64,000 nucleotides of DNA from an uncultured Chloroflexus sp. (GTDB taxonomy: Bacteria; Chloroflexota; Chloroflexia; Chloroflexales; Chloroflexaceae). Below are positions 17,789 through 26,053 of this stretch, one piece after another. A program made the position numbers and the translations under genes. The notes beneath the pieces are model-generated. The model did no database searches. It had not been told where the DNA came from and worked only from the letters and a program-made list of their open reading frames with translations. Location of the stretch: NCBI RefSeq assembly GCF_937951745.1, contig NZ_CALFBQ010000007.1, positions 1-64,000 of the forward strand. The letters are read 5' to 3'. The number at the start of each line of letters is the position of its first letter. Positions within the stretch are counted from its first letter, which is position 1.

Positions 17789-18729
17789 GGCGCTTGCTCT
17801 CCGTGCGACCATGCCACAGCACGCCGGATCCCCTCGGCTAGGGGTACCTGCGGTTGATAGCCCAACAGCTCGCGGGCGCGCCGGATGTCGGCAACATAGT
17901 AACCGACTTCACCGACTCGCTTGATTGGTTGCACGATGATGTCGGGCCGGCGACCAAGGGCAAGACCGATCAATTCGGCGGCGCGAATGAGGGTGTTACC
18001 TTCACCGTAGGCCAAATTAATCGTGCGGTTACCAACTTCTCCTCTCAATAAACGGGTGATCCCGCGCACAATGCCGTCAACGCAATCGTCAATGTAGGTA
18101 AAATCGAGCACCTTATCGCCGCCGAATACCGTTACCGGCTCACTGCGGCTGATCCGATGAATGAACAACGGGATGACCCGCTCCATCCGCGCTAAGTCAT
18201 TGTCGTAGCGGCCATAGACGTTCGAGAAGCGAAAGACAATATAGCGCAGGCCATAACAGCGCGAGTAGGCGTAGATCAACGCCTCGCCGGCAATCTTCGA
18301 GGCCGAGTATGGGCTTTCGGTAAAGCTGAAATCGGCCCGCGTCTCTTCGGTGAGGTAGCGGTGAATGTCACCGTAGACTTCGCGTGACGAAGCAAAAATG
18401 ATTGGCAGGTCATGCGCGCGGCAATATTCGAGCACGTTGTAGGTAATGTTGATGTTTTCGAGCGCGCGGTACGGCTCGCTCACCAGCTCGTAGACCTTGG
18501 CATTGGCCGCTAGATGTACGACCAAGTCGCACGCCGGATAGGGCGCACCACCGATCCCGGCCCGGAAGTCGCGCTGCGGCGTGGCAAGGTCTTGCAAGAG
18601 CGTTGGAATGCGGTCAGTCCACGGATTGACCCGCCGGTCAATCCCAAAGACCTGATACCCCTCCGCTAGTAAGCGCAGGCCGAGATTGGTACCGATCATG
18701 CCTGACGAGCCGGTGATCAAGATGCGCAT
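17785..18729 (-). CDS. NAD-dependent epimerase/dehydratase (extended SDR)
   Basis: Nucleotide-sugar modifying enzyme of the UDP-galactose epimerase/GDP-mannose dehydratase class. The Rossmann motif GSSGMIG is at residues 7-13, followed by an NAD-selective acidic residue in GIDRR. The catalytic pair is Y141-x3-K145 in SPYSASK, with the upstream serine in FASSREVYG. The length of 314 residues is normal. The C-terminal part shows the sugar-binding FRFSNVYG and TYIDDCVDGI typical of the family. The histidine kinase gene downstream overlaps by 4 bp. The sugar substrate cannot be assigned; glycolipid or cell-surface polysaccharide synthesis is a reasonable expectation. Confidence 0.9.
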   Translation of the reverse strand: MRILITGSSGMIGTNLGLRLLAEGYQVFGIDRRVNPWTDRIPTLLQDLATPQRDFRAGIGGAPYPACDLVVHLAANAKVYELVSEPYRALENINITYNVLEYCRAHDLPIIFASSREVYGDIHRYLTEETRADFSFTESPYSASKIAGEALIYAYSRCYGLRYIVFRFSNVYGRYDNDLARMERVIPLFIHRISRSEPVTVFGGDKVLDFTYIDDCVDGIVRGITRLLRGEVGNRTINLAYGEGNTLIRAAELIGLALGRRPDIIVQPIKRVGEVGYYVADIRRARELLGYQPQVPLAEGIRRAVAWSHGEQAP

Positions 18730-18789
18730 CGCCGTACTATGTTCCTTACTGCGGGATTATGCGGTCTATTGCTCCTCAGTATATCACGC

Positions 18790-20037
18790 TCACTCATACC
18801 GCAACGCCGCGATCGGATCGAGTCGTGCCGCCCGGTCGGCAGGATAGAGACCAAAGAAAATGCCAACGGCAATCGACGTAACCGTCGCTAGCAAAATGGC
18901 GTCAAGGCTGACTTCAGCGCGGGCATTGGGCGAGAAGTTTGCCAGCAAGGCGGTGCCGATTGCGGCTAAGCCGTACCCTAGCGCAATACCGAGCACCCCT
19001 CCCATCAGGCTCAAGACTGTCGCTTCAACCAAAAACTGGAGGCGAATGTCGTTGCGCCGCGCGCCAACCGCTTTGCGTAGCCCGATCTCGCGGGTGCGTT
19101 CGGTCACGCTGACCAGCATAATGTTCATAATCCCAATCCCGCCCACTACCAACGAAATGGCGGCAATTGCCCCCAAAAAGATGGTGATCGCGCCAGTGAT
19201 GGTCGCAAACGAACTGACCAGATCTTGTTGGGTGACGATGGTGAAGTTGTTGTTTTGGTAGGTCAGTCCGTTTCGTTGGCGCAGCAAGGCGGTGATCTGG
19301 TCGATCAGCTCATCAATGCTGTCTTCATCGCGGGCCTGAATATAGACGACTGTTACTTCGACCCGGCGGGCAACATTTTGTGCCGGCGGGAAGAGTCGGG
19401 TTTGGGCGGTCGTGATCGGTACGAAGATCTGGTCATCTTCGTTCGAGGCAAAACTGCCGCCGCGTTCGGCCATCACCCCGATCACTTGAAAGCCAATCCC
19501 ATTGATCCGGATGCGCTGCCCAATCGGGTCCGCGCCGTCGGGAAAGAGGCGTTGCGCCACCCGGTGGCCGAGCACCGCTTCACGCGAACGCAATTCAATC
19601 GCCCGATCGTCAAAAAAAGTTCCCTCCGCCACCCGCGCATTGCGCACTTGCGGGTAATTGGCGCTGACGCCGGCGATCAGGGCGTCGTAACTGGCCCCGC
19701 TGTAGGTTGTGAGCGCGCGCCGGCTGAACTCGGCGCAGACGGCTGCGACCGCCGGTACGTTGAGCGGATCGGCGATAGCGGCAATGTCTTCGTTGGTCAA
19801 GCGCGGCGGCACTCGCCGGTTCGTTTCCGGGTCGTTGGTGCCGGGGAAGAGAAAGACCAAATTGCTGCCCAGCCCTTGCAATTCGCTGGTGACCAGCGTT
19901 TGGATCGCGCCCCCCAATGCCAGCAGCGCAATGACGGCTCCCACGCCGATAATAATGCCGAGCATCGTTAGAATAGCCCGCAGCTTGTTGGCCAGTAGGC
20001 TATTGAATGCAATGCGAAGCGCTTCAAGGATGTTCAT
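18790..20037 (-). CDS. MacB/FtsX-family ABC transporter permease
   Basis: Membrane subunit of a mechanotransmission-type ABC exporter. The 415 residues comprise one N-terminal membrane helix (LRAILTMLGIIIGVGAVIALL), a large extracytoplasmic MacB_PCD domain (about 50-280), then three C-terminal helices with the FtsX signature GGIGIMNIMLVSVTERTREI. The last residues, LYPADRAARLDPIAALRYE, are the classic C-terminus. It starts 18 bp after the efflux adaptor gene, forming an operon with it. Unlike E. coli MacB there is no fused ATPase, and no ATPase gene is adjacent, so a subunit encoded elsewhere must energise it. Confidence 0.93.
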   Translation of the reverse strand: MNILEALRIAFNSLLANKLRAILTMLGIIIGVGAVIALLALGGAIQTLVTSELQGLGSNLVFLFPGTNDPETNRRVPPRLTNEDIAAIADPLNVPAVAAVCAEFSRRALTTYSGASYDALIAGVSANYPQVRNARVAEGTFFDDRAIELRSREAVLGHRVAQRLFPDGADPIGQRIRINGIGFQVIGVMAERGGSFASNEDDQIFVPITTAQTRLFPPAQNVARRVEVTVVYIQARDEDSIDELIDQITALLRQRNGLTYQNNNFTIVTQQDLVSSFATITGAITIFLGAIAAISLVVGGIGIMNIMLVSVTERTREIGLRKAVGARRNDIRLQFLVEATVLSLMGGVLGIALGYGLAAIGTALLANFSPNARAEVSLDAILLATVTSIAVGIFFGLYPADRAARLDPIAALRYE

Positions 20038-20055
20038 AGACGTTGCTCCGCGCCA

Positions 20056-21882
20056 TCACCGGTTACGCACGCCGGGAGGTGGCCCGCCGGCGTTAAACAG
20101 GTTGATCCGCGCATCTACCCCCGGCACATACACGCAACTGTTCAGGTCGATGTTGCCGGAGACGATCTCGATTACTTGATCGTTGCTCAACCCTAATTGC
20201 ACGGCGACAGCCTGCAATGCCGGTTGCGGCGGGCGCTGCGCAATATCCACCTTGCACAAACCGGGATCGGCGGTGACATCAACGAAGAACTGGCCACTGG
20301 CGGCGCGCACTGCCCGGCGCGGCACGATCAATGCGTCGCTCTTCTCGGCCACGATAATGTCGGCGCTGGCCGACATCCCCGGCCTGACCGCCGCTGGCGG
20401 ATTGTCGGTGACGATCCGTACCGTATACGCCGTGACCCCCGATTGCACAATCGAGAGCGGGTTGATCCGCGCTACCTTGCCTCGTAGATCGAGATTGGGC
20501 AGTGCATCAAGCACCAGTGTGACCGGTTGGCCCACCGCGATCTGGGCAACATCTATCTCATCAACGGTGACATCAACATAATAACCGCTGAGATCGGCCA
20601 GCACCACCGCTGGGCGAGCCGCGTTATAGAATTCACCGATCTCGAGGTTGACCTCGGCCACGACGCCGGTAATCGGGGCGGTGAGAGTCGCTCGCTCTAG
20701 CGCCAATTGCGCTTGGGCGAGGCTGGCGCGGGCACTGGCAACTTGAGCTTCGGCGCTAGCCAAATCGGCCTCGCTCGGCGGCGCAGTGATCCGTTGTAAG
20801 TTGGCCTCGGCGCTGGCAACCGCAGCTTGCGCGGCGGCCAAGCTGCCGGCTCGCTGATCGCCCAGCAACTTGTTCAGGTTGGCTTCGGCCTGCGCCAATT
20901 GGGCGCGCGCCGCCGCGACTTGGTCGCGATCAGCACCGGCCAAGATCCGTTCAAGGTTGGCCTGCGCGCTACGCAGTTGCGCTTCGGCTTGGGCAATGCC
21001 GGTAATTTCGGCTTGCTTGGCCTGCTCAAAGGCGACTTGGGCCTGCCGCATCTGCTCTTCAGCATTCTCGACCGCGCGCAATGCCGCCGCTTCTGTATCG
21101 AGTGCCGATTGTGGCAACGATTGGCCAAACCGCGCCAACTGCTGCTCGCGCTCGCGGTTTTCGTTGTAAATGCGGCTGTACTCGGCTTGGCGATCTCGCA
21201 AGGTGTTCGCCGCTTGCAACAACTGCGACTCGGCCCGCGTTTTGGCCGCCGACAGCGAGTCGCGTTGGGCTTGCAAGGCCGCTGCCGCCTGATCAACCTG
21301 CGCTTGCGCCTGCGCTACCTCGCTAGCTTTTGGCCCTCCTAAGAGCCGTTCGAGATTGGCTCGTGCCTGTTCAACTTGCGCCTGCGCCGCAGCCAGATCC
21401 TTCTCGGTCACGTTGCCGGTGGTTTGGCGCAGTTGCGCTTGCGCTTGAGCTAATTGCGCTTCCGCAGCCGCAACTTCGGCTTCGCGCGGCCCGACCCGTA
21501 GCCGGTCGAGGCTTGCTTGGGCTTGGGCTAATTGCGCCGCCGCCTGCTCGACGCGCAATTCCAGATCGCGCGTGTCGAGCCGGGCCAGCGCTTGTCCGGC
21601 TGTGACCTGATCTCCCACTTGCACCAGCACTTCGCTGATCAACCCGCTGCTGGTAAAGGTGAGATCGAGCACCTGCTGCGGCTGGATCGAACCACTCGCG
21701 TTGACCGTGGCACTAATTGGGCCGCGTTGCGGAGTGGTAAGCGCATAGTTGAGCCGGACATTCGTGGGTTGACCGCGATTAAAAAAGAAGAGACCGGCAA
21801 CGATGCCTCCGATGATGAGCAACGCGCCGATCCCCCAAACGAGACGATTCTGGCGGCGGCGGAGGTGGGTTGATTGGCTCAT
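20056..21882 (-). CDS. efflux adaptor (HlyD/MacA-type periplasmic membrane fusion protein) with long coiled coil
   Basis: Adaptor subunit working with the adjacent MacB-like permease. The ATG at 21882 follows GAGGATC and gives 608 residues. One membrane anchor (LLIIGGIVAGLFFF) lies near residues 20-35. A split lipoyl/barrel domain flanks an unusually long alpha-hairpin region of about 300 residues. This is built from repeating alanine/glutamine-rich units such as QAQVEQARANLERLLGG and AAARAQLAQAEANLNKLLG. The barrel returns near ERATLTAPITGVVAEV and VTVDEIDVAQIAVGQPV. The C-terminus is the membrane-proximal domain. MacA homologues are usually about 370-400 residues, so the hairpin here is much longer. 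The MarR gene lies upstream in the same direction. Confidence 0.92.
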   Translation of the reverse strand: MSQSTHLRRRQNRLVWGIGALLIIGGIVAGLFFFNRGQPTNVRLNYALTTPQRGPISATVNASGSIQPQQVLDLTFTSSGLISEVLVQVGDQVTAGQALARLDTRDLELRVEQAAAQLAQAQASLDRLRVGPREAEVAAAEAQLAQAQAQLRQTTGNVTEKDLAAAQAQVEQARANLERLLGGPKASEVAQAQAQVDQAAAALQAQRDSLSAAKTRAESQLLQAANTLRDRQAEYSRIYNENREREQQLARFGQSLPQSALDTEAAALRAVENAEEQMRQAQVAFEQAKQAEITGIAQAEAQLRSAQANLERILAGADRDQVAAARAQLAQAEANLNKLLGDQRAGSLAAAQAAVASAEANLQRITAPPSEADLASAEAQVASARASLAQAQLALERATLTAPITGVVAEVNLEIGEFYNAARPAVVLADLSGYYVDVTVDEIDVAQIAVGQPVTLVLDALPNLDLRGKVARINPLSIVQSGVTAYTVRIVTDNPPAAVRPGMSASADIIVAEKSDALIVPRRAVRAASGQFFVDVTADPGLCKVDIAQRPPQPALQAVAVQLGLSNDQVIEIVSGNIDLNSCVYVPGVDARINLFNAGGPPPGVRNR

Positions 21883-22002
21883 AATGATCCTCAGTCGTTG
21901 TGACACACACACTACCTACCAGCATCATCATACTACGAAGCTGGGATAGTATTCCTACATTTGACGGGTGATTGTGAAAAAGGTTGCGGATCCGTGCGCC
22001 GT

Positions 22003-22524
22003 TTAGGCGCTGCGCGAGAGTGATGATGGGTTGGATTGACCATTGGTGGCGTGCGAGAGGTCGCCTTCGCTGATCAATTCAGTAATCCCATCGAGCAACA
22101 ATTGCAGCAGATGCTCAAGATCGCGTAGTTGTTCGAGGCTAAACCGGGCCAGAATCCGATCCATATCAGCGCGGCGCGCCGCTTCGACGAGCGCCAATCG
22201 TTGTTCGCCTTGCCGGGTGAGCATCACTTGCACCACCCGCCGATCTTCGCCATTGCGCACTCGCCCGACCAGATGCTCGTCAATCAGCCGATCGACAATT
22301 CCGGTCAGCGTGCCGGCTGATTGTTGAGTAATCTCGGCTAATTCGCTCATGCGGCAGACGCCGGCTTCGCGAATGGCAAACAATGTGACCATCTGTGGCA
22401 GCGTCAGGTTGATTTCAGGCCGGCTGAGCGTTTGCAACAACTGCTTCTGGCTTTGCCACGTAATCTGGCGGACAATATCGTCAATTGCGCTGGTATGATG
22501 AGAGCGGGGGTTGTGCTCGTGCAT
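22003..22524 (-). CDS. MarR-family transcriptional regulator
   Basis: Winged-helix repressor likely to control its own gene and the efflux genes that follow. The ATG at 22524 has GAGG 6 nt upstream and gives 173 residues. The core shows LTLPQMVTLFAIREAG, SELAEITQQSAGTLTGIVDRL (helix-turn-helix) and the wing VRNGEDRRVVQVMLT with its conserved DRR. A C-terminal dimerisation helix follows. The adaptor gene starts 120 bp downstream, so co-transcription is possible. A promoter with an inverted repeat lies just upstream, consistent with autoregulation. The inducer is unknown. Confidence 0.9.
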   Translation of the reverse strand: MHEHNPRSHHTSAIDDIVRQITWQSQKQLLQTLSRPEINLTLPQMVTLFAIREAGVCRMSELAEITQQSAGTLTGIVDRLIDEHLVGRVRNGEDRRVVQVMLTRQGEQRLALVEAARRADMDRILARFSLEQLRDLEHLLQLLLDGITELISEGDLSHATNGQSNPSSLSRSA

Positions 22525-22556
22525 GCACGTCCTCACTGGTAAGTATGCTCAAGGTG

Positions 22557-22625
22557 TAAATTATTCTGGCTACAAATATTTAGACTTCTGATAACCATCG
22601 TAACCGATTGCTGGTGGAATGTCAA
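22557..22625 (-). promoter_or_regulatory. promoter and candidate operator of the marR-efflux operon
   Basis: On the minus strand TTGACA (22625-22620) is followed after 17 bp by TACGAT (22602-22597). Just downstream, 22557-22582 holds an imperfect AT-rich inverted repeat (TAAATATT and AATAATTTA arms). That is the size and position expected for a MarR-dimer operator. Confidence 0.55.
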
Positions 22626-22730
22626 TGTCTTGCACAGGTAATATCCTAGCCTTTTTACCACTGTGCTATGCCCGATCCATTTTTGTGGTACCCTTCCGCA
22701 CAGCAAGCAAACAATGATACGGAGGAAGCG

Positions 22731-24131
22731 ATGACCACTGAGGACATGGCTCGTCTGGCTGCGCTTGGCCCGCTCGATGGCCGTTACCGCAACGATGTGG
22801 CGGCGCTGGCCGGCTTTTTCAGCGAAGCGGCGCTCTTTCGCTATCGGGTGCGGGTTGAGGTTGAGTATTTGATTTTTCTCGCGCGCGCCCGCGGCATCAC
22901 GTTCGTGCCATCCCTAACCCCGCCGCAGCAAGCGGCGCTGCGCGCGCTCTACCGCCAGTTTAGCGATGAAGATGCGCTGGCGATTGCCGCGTGGGATCGA
23001 CGGGTTAATCACGATGTCAAAGCGGTTGAGTATTGGTTGCGCGAAAAGCTGACGGCGCTTGGCTTGACCAGCCACCTTGAGGCGGTGCATTTTGCGATCA
23101 CGTCCGAAGATGTCAACAATTTGGCCTATGCGCTTATGGTGAAAGAAGCGCGTGAGCTGGTGGTGTTACCGGCACTTGAAGCATTGCTCGAGCCACTACG
23201 CTGTTTGGCCGATGAAGAAGCGGCGACGCCGATGTTGGCTCGTACCCACGGCCAACCTGCCACCCCCACTACCTTCGGTAAAGAGATAAATGTCTTCTAT
23301 ATGCGCTTGCGACGCGCTATCAATGATGTCGCCGCCATCCGCATCACCGGCAAGCTCAATGGAGCCAGCGGCGTCTTTGCTGCCCATCAGGCGGCCTTGC
23401 CGCAGATCGACTGGCTTAAGTTTTCGCGCGCCTTCGTTCGCTCGCTCGACCTTGAACCGATCTTACTCACGACCCAGATCGAGCCGCACGATACCTTGGC
23501 CGCACTCTGCGACGCGCTCAAGCGGGTGAATGCCATTTTGACCGATCTTAGCCAAGATTGCTGGCGCTATATCAGCGATGGTTATCTCGTGCAGGCAGCG
23601 CGCGCTGGCGAAGTGGGTTCATCAACGATGCCGCATAAGGTGAACCCGATTGATTTTGAGAATGCCGAGGGTAATTTGGCCTTGGCCGGTGCGCTGCTCG
23701 AGCTGTTCAGCCGCAAGTTGCCCATTTCGCGCCTGCAACGCGATCTGTCCGATAGTACTGTGCTGCGCAATTTAGGGCTGGCCTTCGGCTATTGCCTGCT
23801 CGCTTATCGGCGCTTGTTGCGCGGCTTGCAGAAGGTCGCGGTTGATCGCACCCGCCTGCGCCGCGATCTCGAAGCCCATCCCGAAGTGTTGGCGGAAGCG
23901 ATTCAGACCATCCTGCGCCGCGAAGGCTTTGCCGAGCCTTACGAGTTGCTGAAGGAGTTTACCCGTGGCCGCGCTCTCACCGCTGATGAGCTGGCCCGCT
24001 TCATCGCTAGTCTGCCGGTGAGCGATGCCGTGCGCGCCGAGTTGCAGGCGCTGACGCCGGCAGCCTATATTGGGTTAGCCGTAAAGCTTGCCCAACTTCG
24101 CGATGAGGCGACCGTCGGCAATTGGACGTGA
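22731..24131 (+). CDS. purB: adenylosuccinate lyase
   Basis: Purine biosynthesis enzyme that cleaves SAICAR and adenylosuccinate with release of fumarate. I start at the ATG at 22731, which has GGAGG 5 nt upstream; an ATG at 22668 lacks such a site. The 466-residue protein is the E. coli PurB type: LGPLDGRYRNDV at the N-terminus, INHDVKAVEYWL, TSEDVNNLA, RTHGQPATPTTFGKE, and the fumarase/aspartase signature SSTMPHKVNPIDFENAEGN with its catalytic serine loop. TTQIEPHDTLA and LQRDLSDSTVLRNLG also match. It stands alone, divergent from the MarR operon. Confidence 0.96.
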   Translation: MTTEDMARLAALGPLDGRYRNDVAALAGFFSEAALFRYRVRVEVEYLIFLARARGITFVPSLTPPQQAALRALYRQFSDEDALAIAAWDRRVNHDVKAVEYWLREKLTALGLTSHLEAVHFAITSEDVNNLAYALMVKEARELVVLPALEALLEPLRCLADEEAATPMLARTHGQPATPTTFGKEINVFYMRLRRAINDVAAIRITGKLNGASGVFAAHQAALPQIDWLKFSRAFVRSLDLEPILLTTQIEPHDTLAALCDALKRVNAILTDLSQDCWRYISDGYLVQAARAGEVGSSTMPHKVNPIDFENAEGNLALAGALLELFSRKLPISRLQRDLSDSTVLRNLGLAFGYCLLAYRRLLRGLQKVAVDRTRLRRDLEAHPEVLAEAIQTILRREGFAEPYELLKEFTRGRALTADELARFIASLPVSDAVRAELQALTPAAYIGLAVKLAQLRDEATVGNWT

Positions 24132-24342
24132 GACGGCGGTCGTTATCGCGCGTGCTCTCTTGTCATGGCCAAGCTGCTTGAGCAGGAGCATCGCACCACG
24201 ATGCCCCTGCTTAGGCGGTATATAACTATCGTTCGCTTCCCAATGGACGGAGCGAGATTCGTTTGCCAGATAATTCCACGACTCCAACTGGGAGGTTGGA
24301 GCCGCGCTGTTCGTTTGGCTCAACGTATGCACAATTTTGTAT

Positions 24343-24371
24343 TTGCAATCTATTGGCAAAGCGTGTACACT
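24343..24371 (+). promoter_or_regulatory. candidate promoter for the ferredoxin-like gene
   Basis: TTGCAA, a 17-bp spacer, then TACACT, about 240 bp before the gene. The rest of 24132-24608 shows no gene that I can support and is somewhat richer in A and T than its surroundings. Confidence 0.35.
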
Positions 24372-24608
24372 AGAAGAGTACGTTGTGCTTGTTTGCACAG
24401 ATATTGCGTATCGGCCTCGATATTCATTGCAGCAACGGCGACTCGCTCAATGTTGATACGATGCCTCGTAGTTTATTTCAACCTTGCAGCGGTGGCCGTT
24501 CTGGCATCTCTACACGCATGAACGCATTGTACACATTTCATTGTACCCTAGCAATCCAATGGCCTCTTGCCTTTGGCCCGGCGCTCAGATCAGAAAGGAA
24601 GGCAGAGG

Positions 24609-24851
24609 ATGGCCGTGGTTGAATTAACCGTCTGCCGGCTTTGCGCGCGTAGCCGCCCCGATATTTGGCAGACGTTGGCCCGCCTGCGCGCTGCCCATCC
24701 CAACGAGCTGCACATTGTTGAGCTTGATTGTATGGCCGCCTGTGATGACGTGCCAGCAATTATGATCGAGTACGACTATCACCCCCGCGTGACGCCTCAG
24801 CAACTGGTTGAGTTGATCGAGAGCCGTCTGAAGGCGATGGCTGCGTCGTAG
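24609..24851 (+). CDS. small thioredoxin-like [2Fe-2S] ferredoxin-like protein
   Basis: The 80-residue protein starts at an ATG with an AAGGA element upstream. It has four cysteines in two pairs: C9 and C12 (VCRLC) and C41 and C45 (DCMAAC). The second pair follows a predicted beta strand (ELHIVELDC). This arrangement resembles thioredoxin-fold [2Fe-2S] ferredoxins related to the NuoE/24-kDa subunit. However, the first pair is closer together than in classical members, so the cluster type is inferred. There are no membrane segments and no partner gene adjacent. A zinc-binding alternative cannot be excluded. Confidence 0.65.
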   Translation: MAVVELTVCRLCARSRPDIWQTLARLRAAHPNELHIVELDCMAACDDVPAIMIEYDYHPRVTPQQLVELIESRLKAMAAS

Positions 24852-24953
24852 GGCAATATTTTTCACCTGCCGGTATGAGATTGGTCGTAAGATCCTTTCA
24901 CACTGTCAGTGGGGAAGACTGGCGCGGGGAAGCGACGAGTTTACCGCCACGAT

Positions 24954-25066
24954 GGGCACAGAGGATAAAGAAATGATGCTTCATGCTCGCCTCCGCTGCC
25001 CTCTGCGCTTTTGCGTTTCACCCTCTGCGATCTTTATGCCCTCTGCATCTTGATGTTAGCATCTTT
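24954..25066. repeat. degenerate intergenic repeat (CAGAGG / CCTCTGCG type)
   Basis: The sequence is built from CACAGAGG, CCCTCTGCG and TTTGCG words, shared in spirit with 36850-36935 and 43744-43852. It is noncoding and sits downstream of two converging genes. Confidence 0.45.
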
Positions 25067-25089
25067 ACCTGCCGGCTGGGTAATCGCCC

Positions 25090-26037
25090 TCACCCCACTA
25101 CGCCCTCAGTCACTTTGAGGAAGATCTCTTCCAGATTGCTGGTTTGGGCGGCAAAATGGGTAATCTCGACCTTATTCCGCACTAATTGCCCTAACAAGGC
25201 ACTCACCGCATGGTCATCGCCGTCGATGTCTACCTCAATCCGCGGTGGGCCATCGTCGTTGAGCACCCGTACTGCCAGTACGTGTTCCGCGGTAGCGGCC
25301 ACCTCAGCCGCTGCTTGCGCATCGCTGATCACATGCGCCACAAACGTGCGATGCGGGCGTAACGAACGCATAATGGTCTCGACATCACCCGATGCTAGCA
25401 ACGTGCCGCGCTCGATAATGCCGATATGGGTACACATCTCGGCCAGCTCGGTGAGGATGTGCGAGCTGATCATGATCGTCTTGCCCAGCCGGCGCAACTC
25501 GCGCAGCAGTTCGCGCAATTCCACCCGCGCGCGCGGGTCTAGCCCGCTGGCCGGTTCATCTAAAATCAGCAACTGCGGGTCGTGGATGAGTGTGCGGGCT
25601 AGACTGAGCCGCTGTTTCATGCCGCGCGACAGCGACATCACATCGCTATCCCGCTTGTGACCGAGATCAACCAGTGCCAGCAGATCGTCAATGAGGGCAG
25701 GCCGGCGGGCCGGCGGCACGTGGTAAGCAGCGGCAAAGAAGTCAAGATATTCGGCGGCGGTCATGTTATTGTAGAAGCCGAACGAGTCGGGCATAAAGCC
25801 GACTGCGCGCCGCACCTCAGCGCGTTGATGCGTGACCGACGATCCCGCCACCCATGCTTCACCGCCTGATGGACGCAGCAGGGTTGTCAGAATCCGCATG
25901 GTGGTCGTCTTGCCGGCACCGTTAGGGCCAATAAACCCGTATACAGCTCCCGCCGGGATCTGCAAGTTCAAATGGTTGAGGGCAAGGTGTTCACCGTAGT
26001 AACGGGTCAGGTTTTTCGTTTCGACAATAGCGGTCAT
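25090..26037 (-). CDS. ABC transporter ATP-binding protein without adjacent permease
   Basis: ATPase of the ABC-2/CcmA-like group. The ATG at 26037 gives 315 residues beginning MTAIVETKNLTRYYG. Walker A is GPNGAGKTT, the signature is LSRGMKQRLSLARTL, Walker B is LLILDEPASGLD, and the H-loop is SSHILTELAEM. The C-terminal domain of about 90 residues is that of exporter ATPases. It is the last gene of a five-gene operon starting at guaA and lies 16 bp after a large membrane protein. That membrane protein is not a normal permease, so the transport partner is unclear. It resembles Gld-type gliding ABC loci, where an ATPase travels with a GATase-like membrane protein; this is only a lead. Confidence 0.92.
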   Translation of the reverse strand: MTAIVETKNLTRYYGEHLALNHLNLQIPAGAVYGFIGPNGAGKTTTMRILTTLLRPSGGEAWVAGSSVTHQRAEVRRAVGFMPDSFGFYNNMTAAEYLDFFAAAYHVPPARRPALIDDLLALVDLGHKRDSDVMSLSRGMKQRLSLARTLIHDPQLLILDEPASGLDPRARVELRELLRELRRLGKTIMISSHILTELAEMCTHIGIIERGTLLASGDVETIMRSLRPHRTFVAHVISDAQAAAEVAATAEHVLAVRVLNDDGPPRIEVDIDGDDHAVSALLGQLVRNKVEITHFAAQTSNLEEIFLKVTEGVVG

Positions 26038-26053
26038 AAGCGATTCCAATGTG

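Noticed and set aside
20800-21500. Long antisense frames opposite the efflux adaptor coiled coil
   Set aside because: They are shadows of the alanine- and glutamine-rich repeat codons on the true strand.
24165-24521. Plus-strand open frame of 118 codons before the ferredoxin-like gene
   Set aside because: No start signal and a candidate promoter of the real gene lies inside it.
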